DNA of 64,000 nt. Source: Siphonodentalium dalli. Lineage: Eukaryota; Mollusca; Scaphopoda; Gadilida; Siphonodentaliidae. Below, piece after piece: positions 47,438 through 58,717 of this stretch. Position 1 is the stretch's first letter. Every line of letters starts with the position of its first letter. The position numbers were made by a program, and so were the translations under genes. The stretch is from contig CP136061.1 in NCBI GenBank assembly GCA_032622095.1, positions 186,380,369 to 186,444,368 on the forward strand, in the 5' to 3' direction. The notes below the pieces were generated by a model. It was given only the letters and a program-made list of their open reading frames with translations. It was not told the origin of the DNA and made no database searches.

Positions 47438-48678
47438 TTATCGGGTTTCGTTTTCAAGTGCTCGTTTCATTAGAAGCCACTTGGTATCGAACATATTACG
47501 TTCAAGTCTGCAGTATGCATTGTATTTTTCGCAATTATACCTAAAGTTGAATTCTGCAATTAAAGCAATCATAGACAATTGGTCCGTTGTAAATTTTTTT
47601 TTGTAAATATAGTTTTTAATAATCAAAATTAAATAATTTGTAATGTTATCCGTTCGATTGCTCATGTTTCCAAGCGTCATTGTCTTTTTTGTTAAAGGAA
47701 TGACGAAATTGTTTGATATTGTCCATTTGGAAAGCTTGTCTAGGAATGATTGAACATGCGGACACTCCCAAAATATGTGGCATATCGTTTCTTGTGTTTG
47801 ACATCGGTTGCAAAGATCGTTTTGTCTAATCTTGGCCAGTTTTATAAATTTATTGGTAGCTAAAATTCTACAGTTTATACGAAATTGAAGCCAGTGTAAT
47901 TTAGTGTCAGACGTGGACTGGAATGGGGCCTTGAAGCAAATATCCCATGGAATGTTGTACTCGCCTAGTTTGGATTCCCATTTCGAGCACACGTCCAGTT
48001 TCTTGTTTCTCGACACTAGACAGTTGTAAAAATCACGCCCACCTTTCGCATTGCGTAATAATAATATGTAATTACTTGGGAGGATTGGTGCCATCAGCGG
48101 ATTATTAGGTTGTTTAAGGGTTTTGACACTTTTTCTGCTTGTCGAAGAAGTGCATGCAAGGTGATGAAATCTGTTCGGACATAAATGTCGATAAGAGGGA
48201 ATGTCTAGTGTGAAATGTGCCATCAGTCTGGAAAATATCGTTAACGAAAATGATTCCATGTTCTCTCCATGTCCGTATATTTAGTGTCGAGCCATTTATT
48301 TTAAAATGTTCATTATTCCATAAAATTGAAGACAGTAAGGGTAGGGTCTCTTTTTCTGCTACCAATAGCTCAGACCAGGCGATAAGGACATCTCTCCAGA
48401 AAGGATTCTGGATGCGGGCAGAATATAGCTTTAAGTATTGGCCTCCATATGCAAGAAAGAGGGGATCTTCTTCTATTGGTAAATCTACAAGGGGGGTGCC
48501 ATTTCGGCCGTTTCAGTATAATTCGGCGGATCCATGTTATCTTCATAGATGAATTGAAAGCTTCGACATCAACCATTTTCAGGCCCCCTGCTTCAAAATT
48601 TTGGCAGAGTTGGGTTCTTTTAACTCTGTCTCGTTTTCCTCCCCAAACAAAGTTAAACAGAATCGTTTTTAAATTTTT
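47438..48678 (-). pseudogene. LINE ORF2 C-terminal region with CCHC finger, frameshifted
   Basis: The ORF2 continuation is spread over at least three frames: FVWGGKRDRVKRTQ and MVDVEAFNSSMKITW (about 48650-48510), then LLVAEKETLPLLSS (to about 48220), then the 47438-48259 frame. The last holds DLCNRCQTQETICHIFWEC, a C-x2-C-x7-H-x4-C finger typical of the ORF2 C terminus of L1/Tx1 LINEs. It ends KRALENETR. Frameshifts sit near 48679, 48510 and 48220. Confidence 0.85.
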
Positions 48679-50544
48679 TTAAAATGATGCTGTCGGGTTG
48701 GGAAGAGACTGAAATAGGTGGGTTATTTTTGGCAGTATAAGAGATTTTATTACCGTGATTCTACCCAAAGGAGTCAATAGCCTATGTTCCCATGATTTTA
48801 TCAGGGTCTTAATATCGGATAGCTTTGCGTCGTAGTTATCTAATATTTTATCAAGGTTGGTATTAAATTTGATCCCTAATAGAGTAAAGGAGTTGGTGAA
48901 TTGTACATGTAGTTCAGGGCATATGTTGTGTGTATTTCTCTTCAGAGCCCCAATCCACGATGCCTGACATTTACTGTGGTTGATTTTCAGTCCTGACACC
49001 GAGGCGAATTTGTCTAATGTACTATAAGATTCTAATAGACTTTCCTGACTGCCATCGAGGATCAGCGTTGTATCGTCTGCGTACTGTGTTATTTTATATT
49101 CTAAACCGCCGAGGATTATTCCTTTAATTTTAGTGTTTTGTCTCATTAGGATACCTAGAATTTCTGCACAAATTAAAAAAATATAAGGTGAAATAGGAAC
49201 ACCCTGCCGACAGCCTCTGAATAGATTGAAACTTTGGGAAATATGCCCGTTTATGAGAATTGAAGAGGATCTATTATTGTAGAAAATGGATATCCAAGAC
49301 TTGATTGATTCACCAAAATTAAACAAATCTAGGCACTCATGTATGAATGACCATGATACAGTGTCGAAGGCCTTTTCATAATCTATTAATAGCAGCATTC
49401 CTGGTTTTGATTCTTGCTCTGTTTTTTGAAGAATGTCGTATATGAGTCTGGTGTTGTCTCCAATAAATCTATTTGAGAGGAAGCCTGTTTGATCGGGGTC
49501 TATTATTACCGGTAAAACTTTTTTCAGTCTATCTGCTATGCAAGCTGATGCTAGTTTATATGTCAGATTCAACAGTGAGATTGGGCGCCAGTTTTTTAGG
49601 AGTTGCCTGTCTTTGTCTTTCTTTGGAATAAGAGTGATCAAGCCCTGTTTTTGTGTAAAGGACAGCTCCCCGGTTGTAATTGATTCATTTAGGGATTCCA
49701 AGAGAATGGGACCTACATCTACCCAAAAGAATTTGAAGAATTCTACTGTATAGCCATCTGGACCAGGACTTTTGCCGTTCTTTGTTCGTTTCAACGCAGA
49801 AGTTAGTTCATTAAGGGTTAGGGTGCCTTCTAAGCTTTCAGATTGTTCGGGGGATAGCCTGGGGACATTTTCGTTACGGATGATTTCGTTGATTTGTTGC
49901 TTATGGACCGGTCGGTGTGAGTAAAGAGTTTTGTAAAAGCTACGCGCCTCATTGATGATTTCTGTCTGGGACGATAAGGTGTTGCCTGAGTTATCGTTAA
50001 GGGATGTTATTGTCTTAGATACATAATTCCTTTTTTCTAAATTAAGAAAGTATTTAGTAGGTTTCTCGCCTTGTTCGACCCATTGAGCACGTGACCGGAT
50101 CATGGCTCCGCGAATATTATCTTTTCTCATATTTTGAATTTTTGAATCTAATTCGTCAAGTTTTCGTAAAAGGGAACTTTTTTCTTCGAGACTGTTGTCA
50201 GACTGATCAATTTTCAATTCAATTTCTTTTCGATCACAAATGAGCTTATTTTCTCTGAGCTTCGATTCTCGTTTGCGTTTGGATGAGAACTGAATTGTCG
50301 CACCACGAATGTCTAGTAGCTTTGCGTCAAGGAATAGTTGTTTAGTGATCGTGGGGGGTTTTCGACAGGGGGTGCCATCTGGCTGTGTGATGCCATATCT
50401 AACTTTATTCTCATGTATGATTGTTTTTACAGTCGATGCATATTCTGTTTCGTACAGTAGGGAGTTATTAAATTTCCAAAATCCGGGTCCCCTTTCCGAG
50501 TTATTAATTTTGAGTGTGAGATTAATCATGGAGTGGTCCGATCT
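48679..50544 (-). pseudogene. LINE ORF2 reverse transcriptase region
   Basis: About 616 open codons starting at the Met after the SDH motif, continuous with the endonuclease before the hAT arrived. RT blocks are clear: GKSPGPDGYTVEFFK, LKNWRPISLLNLTYK, QTGFLSNRFIGDNTR, LLLIDYEKAFDTVSW (first catalytic Asp), GCRQGVPISPYIF, QYADDTTLIL (YADD box), GLKINHSKCQ and LLGIKFN. The RQGVP stretch departs from the usual RQGDP. The frame ends at a stop produced by a shift in an A-rich run near 48679. Closest family type: L1/Tx1. Confidence 0.92.
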
Positions 50545-50552
50545 ATAAGCAG

Positions 50553-51449
50553 TAGAGCTGGGACGGTTATGGGTTTGTCGTGACCGGTTATGAACGGCAA
50601 AAAACCGCGATTAACCGGTTAACCACATATTATAGGTACTATTATGGGTGGGTAAGCCCAGTATGCAGAACGGCGATGATTGTGATGCTCACTGACATGG
50701 TAAGTTTGAGAACGGCTCCTGCCCATTATACAAAGAAGTTGTCACCCATGACACACATAATCACATATCTAATTAAGTACACATCTTCAATTTATTACTG
50801 AATAAAATAAATATACAATGTCATTCCCCTGTGAGGCTGTGTTGTGTTCATTTACTGTCCTTGTAAAATTACTCCATCGCCATCGGGATATGTGATCGGG
50901 CGGGAAGCTGAACACACCGACACGGAAGTGACGACTAGAAAGGTTTAATATACATTCCGGAATATTTTATTGATTATTCCGCAATTTCCGGTAGCTGGGT
51001 GGGCGAACAATTATTATTTATTCTTAATGAAATACTTACATATACGTTGGTATGTGATGTTGTCCGGGGGGGGGGGGTGGATTGAAGGGCCGGGAGTCTC
51101 AAGAAATAACTAGTCGTTGATAACAAAAACAATAATACTGAATACGAGTCATGCGATGTGACAATGTTGTAAGATCACACGTTTGCTGACCCTTTGATGT
51201 TTCGTTTTGATGTCGGCAGGCTGTTAAATGTAGCCTTCAAAGAGCCGACACACCGCGTTTGATGTTGTTCCGTCAATCTCGGATTCATTTTAATTGACGG
51301 AGACAGATTAACCCTCTTATAGCCAGTTATAGCTGACCATCACAGTGATCATACACTATAATAGTGATGTTACGGTTAACCGACCACGGCAAATCCGTGA
51401 CCGGTCACGGCCATAGTTGGTGGTTAACCGGTTAACCGTCCCAGCTCTA
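50553..51449. mobile_element. Non-autonomous hAT element, 897 bp, inserted in LINE ORF2
   Basis: Perfect 17-bp ends TAGAGCTGGGACGGTTA / TAACCGTCCCAGCTCTA with perfect 8-bp target duplication ATAAGCAG (50545-50552, 51450-51457). Subterminal aaccggttaacc palindromes on both sides link it to the element at 39617-40967. It includes a short G-run (about 51067-51076). No transposase is encoded. Removing it and one octamer restores the ORF2 frame. Confidence 0.97.
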
Positions 51450-51457
51450 ATAAGCAG

Positions 51458-52127
51458 GTAAAATGTCTGGGTCAGTTTCGAGTAAACTTAAAAGATCTGA
51501 AGAGATCATAAAAAAGTCCAACCTTGCCATTTTAATTGGGGATTTTCTTCGCCAAGTATATCGTCTTTCATTTTTATTTTTCAATCTCCATGGGTCCACG
51601 AGTTCGAGGCTGGCGGCAAGATTTTTCAGTGCGTCTTTTGCGTTTGGATTATTAATGTTGTTGTAATTGAAGGTATCAAGTTCTTGATCTTGCGAGATGT
51701 TCCAGTCACCACATATGATTATTTGAGTATTACCGATGTCTAAAAGCAGTTTGTTGATATTTTTATAAAAAGTTGGATTATCGTCATTCGGGCCATAGAT
51801 TGTCACGAGACTGAATCTGATTTTTTCGATCGATATATCTAATATAATGTAGTTCCCTTCTGAATCCCGTGTCGTGTCATGTATTTCATATTCGAAGTTA
51901 TTATTAAAGAGGAATGCCACCCCACGGGATTGAGACGAGTAAGAGGCCATTACTGTTTTGAATCCCCATTCTGCTTCAATGTATTTTTCCATGGCTTTGG
52001 TGAAATGAGTGTCCTGTAGACAATATATTGAAGCTTTTTTATCTCGAAGGTGATGGAACAGATCTCGGCGTTTTTCGTTTTGGTTAAGCCCTCGGCAGTT
52101 TAGAGAAATTATTTCGATATTAGACAT
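51458..52127 (-). pseudogene. LINE ORF2 N-terminal AP endonuclease, cut by a hAT
   Basis: From MSNIEIISLNCRGLNQ the frame covers the APE-type endonuclease that nicks target DNA. It shows the LNCRGLN Asn motif, CLQDTHF (Asp where most families have Glu in QETH), LVTIYGPNDD, IIICGDWN with the conserved Asp-Asn pair, YTWRR and ARLDFFMIS. The expected SDH motif lies across the hAT insertion: the frame reaches DPDILPAY at 51458 and SDH resumes near 50540, so the insertion falls just before the catalytic His. Confidence 0.9.
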
Positions 52128-55049
52128 AGGAAAGTAGAAGTACGCAGACGTATCGGCCAATCTCCATGCAACATATTATTAACAAGTAGCTATGTAATGC
52201 ATATATAGAATGATGTGTATACACAATATAAATGGTACCAGTTTCAGCAGACACACTCTGGGGAGGGGGGTAGGTAATAACATATCTATGTACAAATGAT
52301 ATAATACAAATAGTCCGGCATGTGGGCGCCATTTTTAATGGCCTCCACCCGCCCTTCAGGACAGACCACAAACTTCAATTTTGTATATACATTTTAAGCA
52401 AAGGTAACAAGTGGTGTAACTCCATGCATAGGCAGAATTGAGATTGTGTCGATAGAGTTATCCCTCGTCGATCGATTACAATTTATCACATTTTTAATAT
52501 CGAGAATTTTGGAATCAACTCGAGCAAATTTGATGGTATTAGAACTATACCTACCGCATATGAATCGTGGATGGCAATAGGTGTGTTGCTCGATGGTATC
52601 TACTGAAATGATTTAAGTATCATAGCGTATTGTGGCGGCTATCTGAATTATTGTCACAAACGCAGTGGCCTGTAACGCGCTTCACCCCCCACCACCGCGC
52701 AGCCCAATCCGCTGTCCCCAAGCACGCGCCCGCGCTACGTCAAGGGCACTATACATAGGTATTTGCATAGTACCACTACCGCAAAGCAGGCACGTATGTG
52801 GGGACCCCGCCAATGGGCAGCGCAAAGGTGATGGCAGCGGATCGCCCTACAGGTCCCTGTACATCAATACGTTCTCGGTTAGATGCATGTATATATACAC
52901 ATTTTGGTGCAGGGACTATATGTGCTTTTATTTTGAGTGGGTTATACACTCTTCCTGACTACATTTACCATTTATACACATAATCATACGTAATGTATTT
53001 GGTTGATTTGTGTGTAAATATAAGACATGCAGATTATAGTTATGTCTGCCTTATATACAATGAAAGTCTATAATTATACGAATCGTTAAGGTGTATATCG
53101 TAAGGTTTATTATCAGGCTGTAAGGGCCTTTAAGTGGCAAATCTAGTTCATAGCCTTTCTTTTTGCATGTGGAAATAACGAATCTGAGTGTATTGCAACA
53201 ATTGTTTCATAGATTGGTTTTGATATTCAAATATAGCTTTAAACTTTCTTGTCTGTTGTTGCGATGTTGCAATGCGTATGACAAGTTATAATCCCTGCAG
53301 CACAATGTGCACATTAGTTCGAGAATGTATGTGGTATCGACTGTGCCAGGAGGCACACAGCGTCCCACGCAGCCAGCATCACATGGTATTCCCGGCCTGG
53401 GTCCAGGCTAACATATGCTAATGTACTTCAATACATAATTATGGTTAAAAATACATACTGAAATACACAAATCAAAATGCATATAATCAATCACATGTTT
53501 ACCATTATTTGGACCCATAATATATATGGAATATTCCTAACAGGAGAACAACAATTTTTGTTCCGGGTTGAAGAAGTTGACACAAGTGTATAATAAAAGA
53601 TTAATGTGGAGTATAGTTGACCATAAAGTGGTTCCGCTCATTAAGTGTTGTTGATGAGAAATTTTCTTGCAGTTATGGTGGTTTTGATGTTTGTCCATTA
53701 TTTTAGTATTGTTTCATTTAAACTGATACTTTTAGTGGGTAATTGTTATCTGAGTGTCGTTGTATATAACCAAAGGAAATATTTCCCTGTCCCGGAGGCT
53801 GTCCGCTGTATTTTTGGACTGGGACGAAAACTCAAGGAATTTACAATCTGTTCATGATAAATATGGCATATTTCTAAGGCATACCACGAAGATAGGTGTG
53901 GATTTGGAGCATAGATATTTATGTACATGTATCAAACCTGGTTACAAACTCTATACATAAAACTTTAAATAATGCATTCTGAAATCATGAATACCTCCTA
54001 AAATTCATATATGCGGTTGGTAATATACTATAATTCATAATCCGATAGGATATGTGGGTAGAATGTCTATGTAAACATTTTTTTATTGGTCGTCTTATAA
54101 TATTTATGTTTATAACTCGAGCCCGTGGGGAACACATGCATCTTAGAGGGGTATACATCACGCTAACTTCACATGTTATTGACTGGTTTTGGGGTATTGC
54201 GCGAGTCGATATCATTTTCAAACATATACATGATATATAATAATATATGATAAGACTATAATTTAGCGTACATTCGTAGATAGGTTTTAAAACGCTAATA
54301 TTTTCATGCGATTTATAGATTGAAATTCATTTATGAGGTGCAAGGGGAGAACACACGCTGCATACGTTCCTGAATGCATAATTATAGTATTGTGTATGCT
54401 TTTGAGCGTGCATCTTGTGATGAGCTCTGTTTAGCTGACCTAGTTACAATCATGTTTGACACAGTAGATATGTTGTTGGGCATTACGGGGACAAAACGTT
54501 TATTTGTCACTATATGTTATTGGCTTTGTGAGAGAAACTGATTGCGATTATTGAGAATTTCTGGATGTGTTTGGACAAAATTAATGTTATTCTTTCGGAC
54601 CTATACTGTGGGTGATGTATACTGAGTTCGACGGTTATGTAGCGGAATTGAGGCAACTTGTTTTTCGATATGGAATGGAATATTTACCATGAAGGTAGGA
54701 TTAACTTGTCAAAGCACAGTCCTCATACCGGTAAGTGCGACACCCATCGACTGATAGTTTGAACAATAATGCTAATTGATATTTACCAACAACAGTACTG
54801 TATGTATAGTATAATATTAGATTCGTGGTAAACAGCAGCACACATTATTACTCAACATCCCAATAGCTATAACACATAGAAGGACCGCAATTTAAGGAGT
54901 TGTGGTGTGTGAAGGGACGTTTAATCCAATGGGGGTTATGGTCTTATGGACATAGCATATTGTGTATAATGCAGCAAAATTTCAAAAATTATAACATATA
55001 TACATTTGTAATTTATCCAATTTTGGCTACTACTTGTTTCAATTACAAA
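52128..55049. other. Unexplained block between LINE ORF1 and ORF2
   Basis: About 2.9 kb with no open frame above 100 codons. The left part (52660-52800) has several CpG/GCGC words (ccgcgcagccca, cacgcgcccgcgctacg) and the remainder is AT-rich. Related L1-like elements have short inter-ORF spacers, so this is probably an insertion, but I could not define terminal repeats or a target duplication (gtgtatacacaatat near 52212 and atattgtgtata near 54958 are weak inverse words). Confidence 0.6.
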
Positions 55050-55139
55050 TTGATGTCCATGTGCTGTTCCCTTTGATTATGTGTTCGTCCTTTGATTATA
55101 GCATCAAGTTCATCTTCAGTGCGAAATTTGGTTATGGAA

Positions 55140-56033
55140 TCATCGATTTTCTTCACGTATAGTTTTCCAGGAATTTTTAATTTTATCTGAGTTATGGGCT
55201 TTTCTGAGTAGTTGACTGTTCAGTTGTGTCGCATCCTCCACAATAGTAAATCCAGTTCCTTTTAGTGATTTTTGATTTTGAATAACATTGTTCTTGTACC
55301 TACGCATTGCAAATTTAACAAGGATTGCTCGCGGTTTGGTTCTTGGGTCGGAATTGGATCCAGGTGCTATTTTCCTTCCCACTCTATGAGCAATAGCAAT
55401 ATGCTTCATTTTTAGGTTGAGGTTGAGCTTTGTATTAAGAAAGTTTAGTGTGGTTTTCTCACAATCATCTAATGTTTCATGGTTTTGGTCGTTGATGCCG
55501 AATATTCGCACACTATCTTTGCGGCCTTGCTGCTCCAGATCATTGATTTTCCATTTATTGTTTTCAATTTGAAGTTTTTGCTCATCAATTATGGATATTA
55601 GTGATTTCTTTTCGTCATTCCAAGTTTTCAGCTTCAATTCAAAGAATTCAGTTTGGTCGTTCAATATTTTCTTCATTTCTTCTGTGAACTTTTTCATTGT
55701 ATTGTTTATTTCCTCAGCATGAGACTTTTGACCTGTGGTCATTTGTGTGTGATGGTTTTCCCAAACAGTTGCCAATGAATCAATTTTTGCAGCAAGAGAA
55801 GCCGTCTGGGTATTAATAGTGTTCGATGGGGAGATATCTGTAGCTTTAGGCTCAGGGTTGTCGACGATTGGTGAGGGTGGTGGTTTCGCTTTATCTTTGT
55901 TTATGAATTCCTGTATAGTCATCTGTTTTTTTGATTCAGAATTGAAGGTGTCATCATTTGATGAACCTGTAAAGTTTTGATTTTCAGCATCGTTTTTAGA
56001 ATGTTTTTTGTTGTTTTTACGTTTATTTGCCAT
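55140..56033 (-). CDS. LINE ORF1 protein (L1 ORF1p-like, RNA-binding)
   Basis: Translation from MANKRKNNKKHSK runs about 297 residues; the open frame itself begins seven residues earlier, and the basic MANKRK start is preferred. The order matches L1 ORF1p: a basic disordered N terminus, a long helix with heptad-like spacing (residues roughly 80-170, KIDSLATVWENHH onward to NNKWKINDLEQQ), then an RRM-like segment beginning RKDSVRIFGINDQ, and a C-terminal domain with RAILVKFAMRRYKNN and FTIVEDATQLNSQLLRKAHN. Family role: trimeric chaperone that coats LINE RNA. A frameshift near 55135 separates a short tail continuing to about 55050. Confidence 0.85.
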   Translation of the reverse strand: MANKRKNNKKHSKNDAENQNFTGSSNDDTFNSESKKQMTIQEFINKDKAKPPPSPIVDNPEPKATDISPSNTINTQTASLAAKIDSLATVWENHHTQMTTGQKSHAEEINNTMKKFTEEMKKILNDQTEFFELKLKTWNDEKKSLISIIDEQKLQIENNKWKINDLEQQGRKDSVRIFGINDQNHETLDDCEKTTLNFLNTKLNLNLKMKHIAIAHRVGRKIAPGSNSDPRTKPRAILVKFAMRRYKNNVIQNQKSLKGTGFTIVEDATQLNSQLLRKAHNSDKIKNSWKTIREENR

Positions 56034-56316
56034 CTTTAATTCGGTAAGAAACACTTGAGTTTATTTGTTTACCTTGGATTCAATATGGCGACCGAAGGAC
56101 GGGATGGAGGCTCTAGCGATTTTTTTCAACTCACATAACAATTTTTCGTTAATCCGTCGATAGTTTCATTAATTCGTCTCGAACATCGGTTCCTGGTAGT
56201 AATTGGTGTGGATCTAGTTGAATTCTTCACCTACATTTGGCGTTTTTAATGTTTATTTATGTAGAAATCGAGGACTGATTTTTCTAACATGTCAGCCTCG
56301 ACGCGCATACCGGAAG

Positions 56317-56480
56317 TTCCCCATATTTGAACTTGACCTTTGTTTTGAGCTCATAAACTCACATATCAAATTTGGTTTCGATCGATAGCCCAAAATAAAG
56401 TTCTCACCCGTAAACTTTCCAAAAGGATGGACAGACACTGGCTATTTTAATAGTCCCCCCCAAAAAAATTTAGGGGGACA
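56317..56480 (+). repeat. Repeat family C, right part, with terminal hairpin
   Basis: Phrases catatttgaacttgacct, tttggtttcgatcgatagcc, ttctcacccgtaaactttcc and gatggacagacactgg match the monomer at 46840-46960. The end is tagtcccccccaaaaaa / tttagggggac. It completes the array interrupted by the LINE. Confidence 0.8.
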
Positions 56481-57128
56481 AAAATTAGTTTATGGCTAGA
56501 TCCATAAATTCATTTTTATTATAATTACCATGTTGTTTACATCGTTCGTAGAGCACGCGAGTGTATTTTGCACTAATCCATGGCTCAAATTCATTCATTT
56601 GTTGCATATATTCTGTTGAGTATAAAAGTAGATGGTCCCATAAATAGTGTACAGTACCGGTACCCCTTTAATCAAAACAAGTCATTTCTTATAATTTAAT
56701 CCTACTATCGGTAAAACAAGTCTACTTTCCATAATATATTTCCATAAGATTAGATAAGTTCTTTGTGAGTAACAATTATTTCTTGGGAACAAACACCTGT
56801 CAAACATGCATCCAATTGCAGGGAAACTTCACTTCTATTATTTTCATGGTCAGTCAATTGAAATCAATAAGGCTGGCATATTTCCAAACATGTGTGGGTC
56901 TGTTGTCCGGAAACTAGTCCGAACACCAATGCTCTCTGGAAGAATGACAGACACTGATTTAGGTTATATCAATGTAGAACCATTATGGCCATAAAGCAAG
57001 AACCAATTTTGTTCACAGTATTCCATAAATTGACAGCTTACGATTAACTTATTGTATGAAAGAATTAGTCAATAATCTGACCGATGATAACTAATTATCA
57101 TAACTTTAGATTGGATTACCAATATTTA
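56481..57128. other. Unassigned stretch
   Basis: Non-coding. The words catggctaaaat / gttgcatatattctgttgag near 56580-56640 are the inverse of 46240-46320 (ctcaacagaatatatgcaac), so a repeat flanks the family C copies on both sides of the LINE. Confidence 0.5.
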
Positions 57129-57273
57129 AGAAATAAATACACGGTGTAGAGGTGTGTATGGTCAAGTTGTACCACAAAAAACTGATTGTAGGACGACGCG
57201 TAGCGGAGTCCTACAATCAGTTTTTTGTGGTACAACTTGACCATACACACCGATACACCGTGTATTTATTTCT
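57129..57273. repeat. Near-perfect hairpin with 66-bp arms
   Basis: The left arm 57129-57194 and right arm 57208-57273 are inverted copies with only two mismatches. The 13-nt loop is gacgcgtagcgga. Such intact arms imply recent formation or constraint. Confidence 0.92.
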
Positions 57274-58140
57274 TTTGTAATACGACTGAAAGTTTATGGT
57301 CACAATTCGACTGAATAGTCAACGAAATACTGCGCTTTTTCGGTCTCAGGTGAGAAATCATTTCGTGGTGTAATTCGTATTGGGCGTACTCGATTCTTTG
57401 CATGGAGTACTCTAGTAATTTGTTTGCGTAAATAATCGTTGTGATTGGCTAAAAAACGATGTGTTTTCAGCGGCGCCCGTGCCTTTCATTTAAATTGTAC
57501 AGGAAATACGATTGCTGTCATTTCTGTGTTGAACGTTGTTGGGACAACATGAATATTATCATCGACTATGGACCATTTTCCTTACACAAAGCGATCTAAA
57601 TGAACTAGTTTACTAAACTAATCTTATTCCCCTTCTGTACTGGTGAACAAGCGCTTTCATTTTCAACTTGATTCCGAAATATCGAATATGATCGAGATTC
57701 GAATCGACGAATGCACAGCCCGGCCCCATGGATTTAGTTTGTCATTTAATATACTTATTAAGTAACTTTCTTTGGTCGTAACGTATATCAGTATATAATA
57801 ACATCATTTGGACCATATTCATTAGCAACCAAACTGGTTTCAAGCGAAAAATCGCTAGAAAATTCGCAAGATTGTCAAGATGTAGCAAAATAATTCAAAG
57901 GGTTACGGGTGCGGGTGTACTCCGTTGATGCCCCGTTTGCGCGGAGTTAGAAAAGACGGGAAAAGTCGCGTGCGGCGATATGAATAAACCGATTTTTTTC
58001 GTGGTACAATTGGAAAAAGTAGAATTGTACCACAAAACTGGAACGAGATAGCCATGGTAACTCGGGCCACTGGCCAATCAGGACATGGCTTTTAAGCATA
58101 GTTAGGCAGGGTCGTATTACAAAAATAATTTATGTGTCAA
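57274..58140. other. CpG-richer block with inverted edge words, possible foldback element
   Basis: cttttgtaatacgac at the left (about 57272) and gtcgtattacaaaa at the right (about 58111) are inverse. ttcgtggtacaattgg and agaattgtaccacaaa form another inverse pair at about 57999-58037 that echoes the 57129 hairpin arms (gttgtaccacaaaa). Together with that hairpin it may be one composite palindromic element. No coding frame. Confidence 0.5.
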
Positions 58141-58632
58141 ATATCAGTGGCATAATATATGGCAAATTACAAAATACAAAAAGTTTGGTTATTGGAGTCC
58201 TTTAAATATACTGAGGGAAAAAATATACAAGAGGTAGAGATGTGGTCGAGTTGTGGTATGGAGAAATGTGTGCTTGACTGAACAAGCCACAAACCAAATT
58301 TGGTCAAAACGATTTTGTTGGAGTTATTGTGCTTACTTCGGGAAACAATCCAGAAAACAATCTTAAGAGGCATAACTCCTGAAAATAAATTTGTGCTGAA
58401 CTGATATTCAACTCATTCAAGATGTTCATGAGTAACAGCCATGAAAATAATTTGGAGATATTGTATTGGCATCCTGACCCAGACAGATGCCCAGGATCAT
58501 TCGTTATTAGTCCATAGGACAAGTTTTTACACAGCTTGAACTGAAATCTGACCAATTGGCAATTGCCAATCCATGAAGAAATTTAAGCACTAGTTTGACA
58601 AACAAAGGTAAATGATAAAATAATTATATTAC

Positions 58633-58717
58633 CTAATGAAGGTGGGATCCACATAGGAGGAAGGCTTGACATTGATTTTGTCAGTTTCTCATCATTCTTT
58701 AGAGTTTTGAGTTCCTC
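58633..58717 (-). CDS. Internal coding exon, 85 nt, unrecognised protein
   Basis: Minus-strand acceptor tttctttccaaaag, then 85 nt open in one frame, then donor GTAATA. It encodes 28 residues beginning EELKTLKNDEK and ending SSLPPMWIPPSL, plus one spare base. The start is charged and helix-like; the end is Pro/Trp-rich. The spare G joins the two leading bases of the 44133-44877 exon to give an Asp codon with no stop. The intron between them (about 13.8 kb) contains the LINE. I do not recognise the family; the low-complexity helix plus a Pro-Trp patch would suit a structural or scaffold protein, which is only a guess. Confidence 0.6.

Larger units (their letters stand above)
46987..56316 (-). 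mobile_element. L1/Tx1-type non-LTR retrotransposon (LINE), decayed and nested
   Basis: Read on the minus strand: 5' UTR (about 56316-56034), ORF1 (56033 to about 55050), an unexplained block of about 2.9 kb, ORF2 (52127-47438, split by a hAT and several frameshifts), 3' UTR and a 29-nt poly(A) tail (T-run at 46987-47015). The element lies in a family C repeat. No clear target duplication is visible, so some target may have been deleted. The ORF order and domain set are those of L1-like elements. It cannot be active. Confidence 0.9.
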
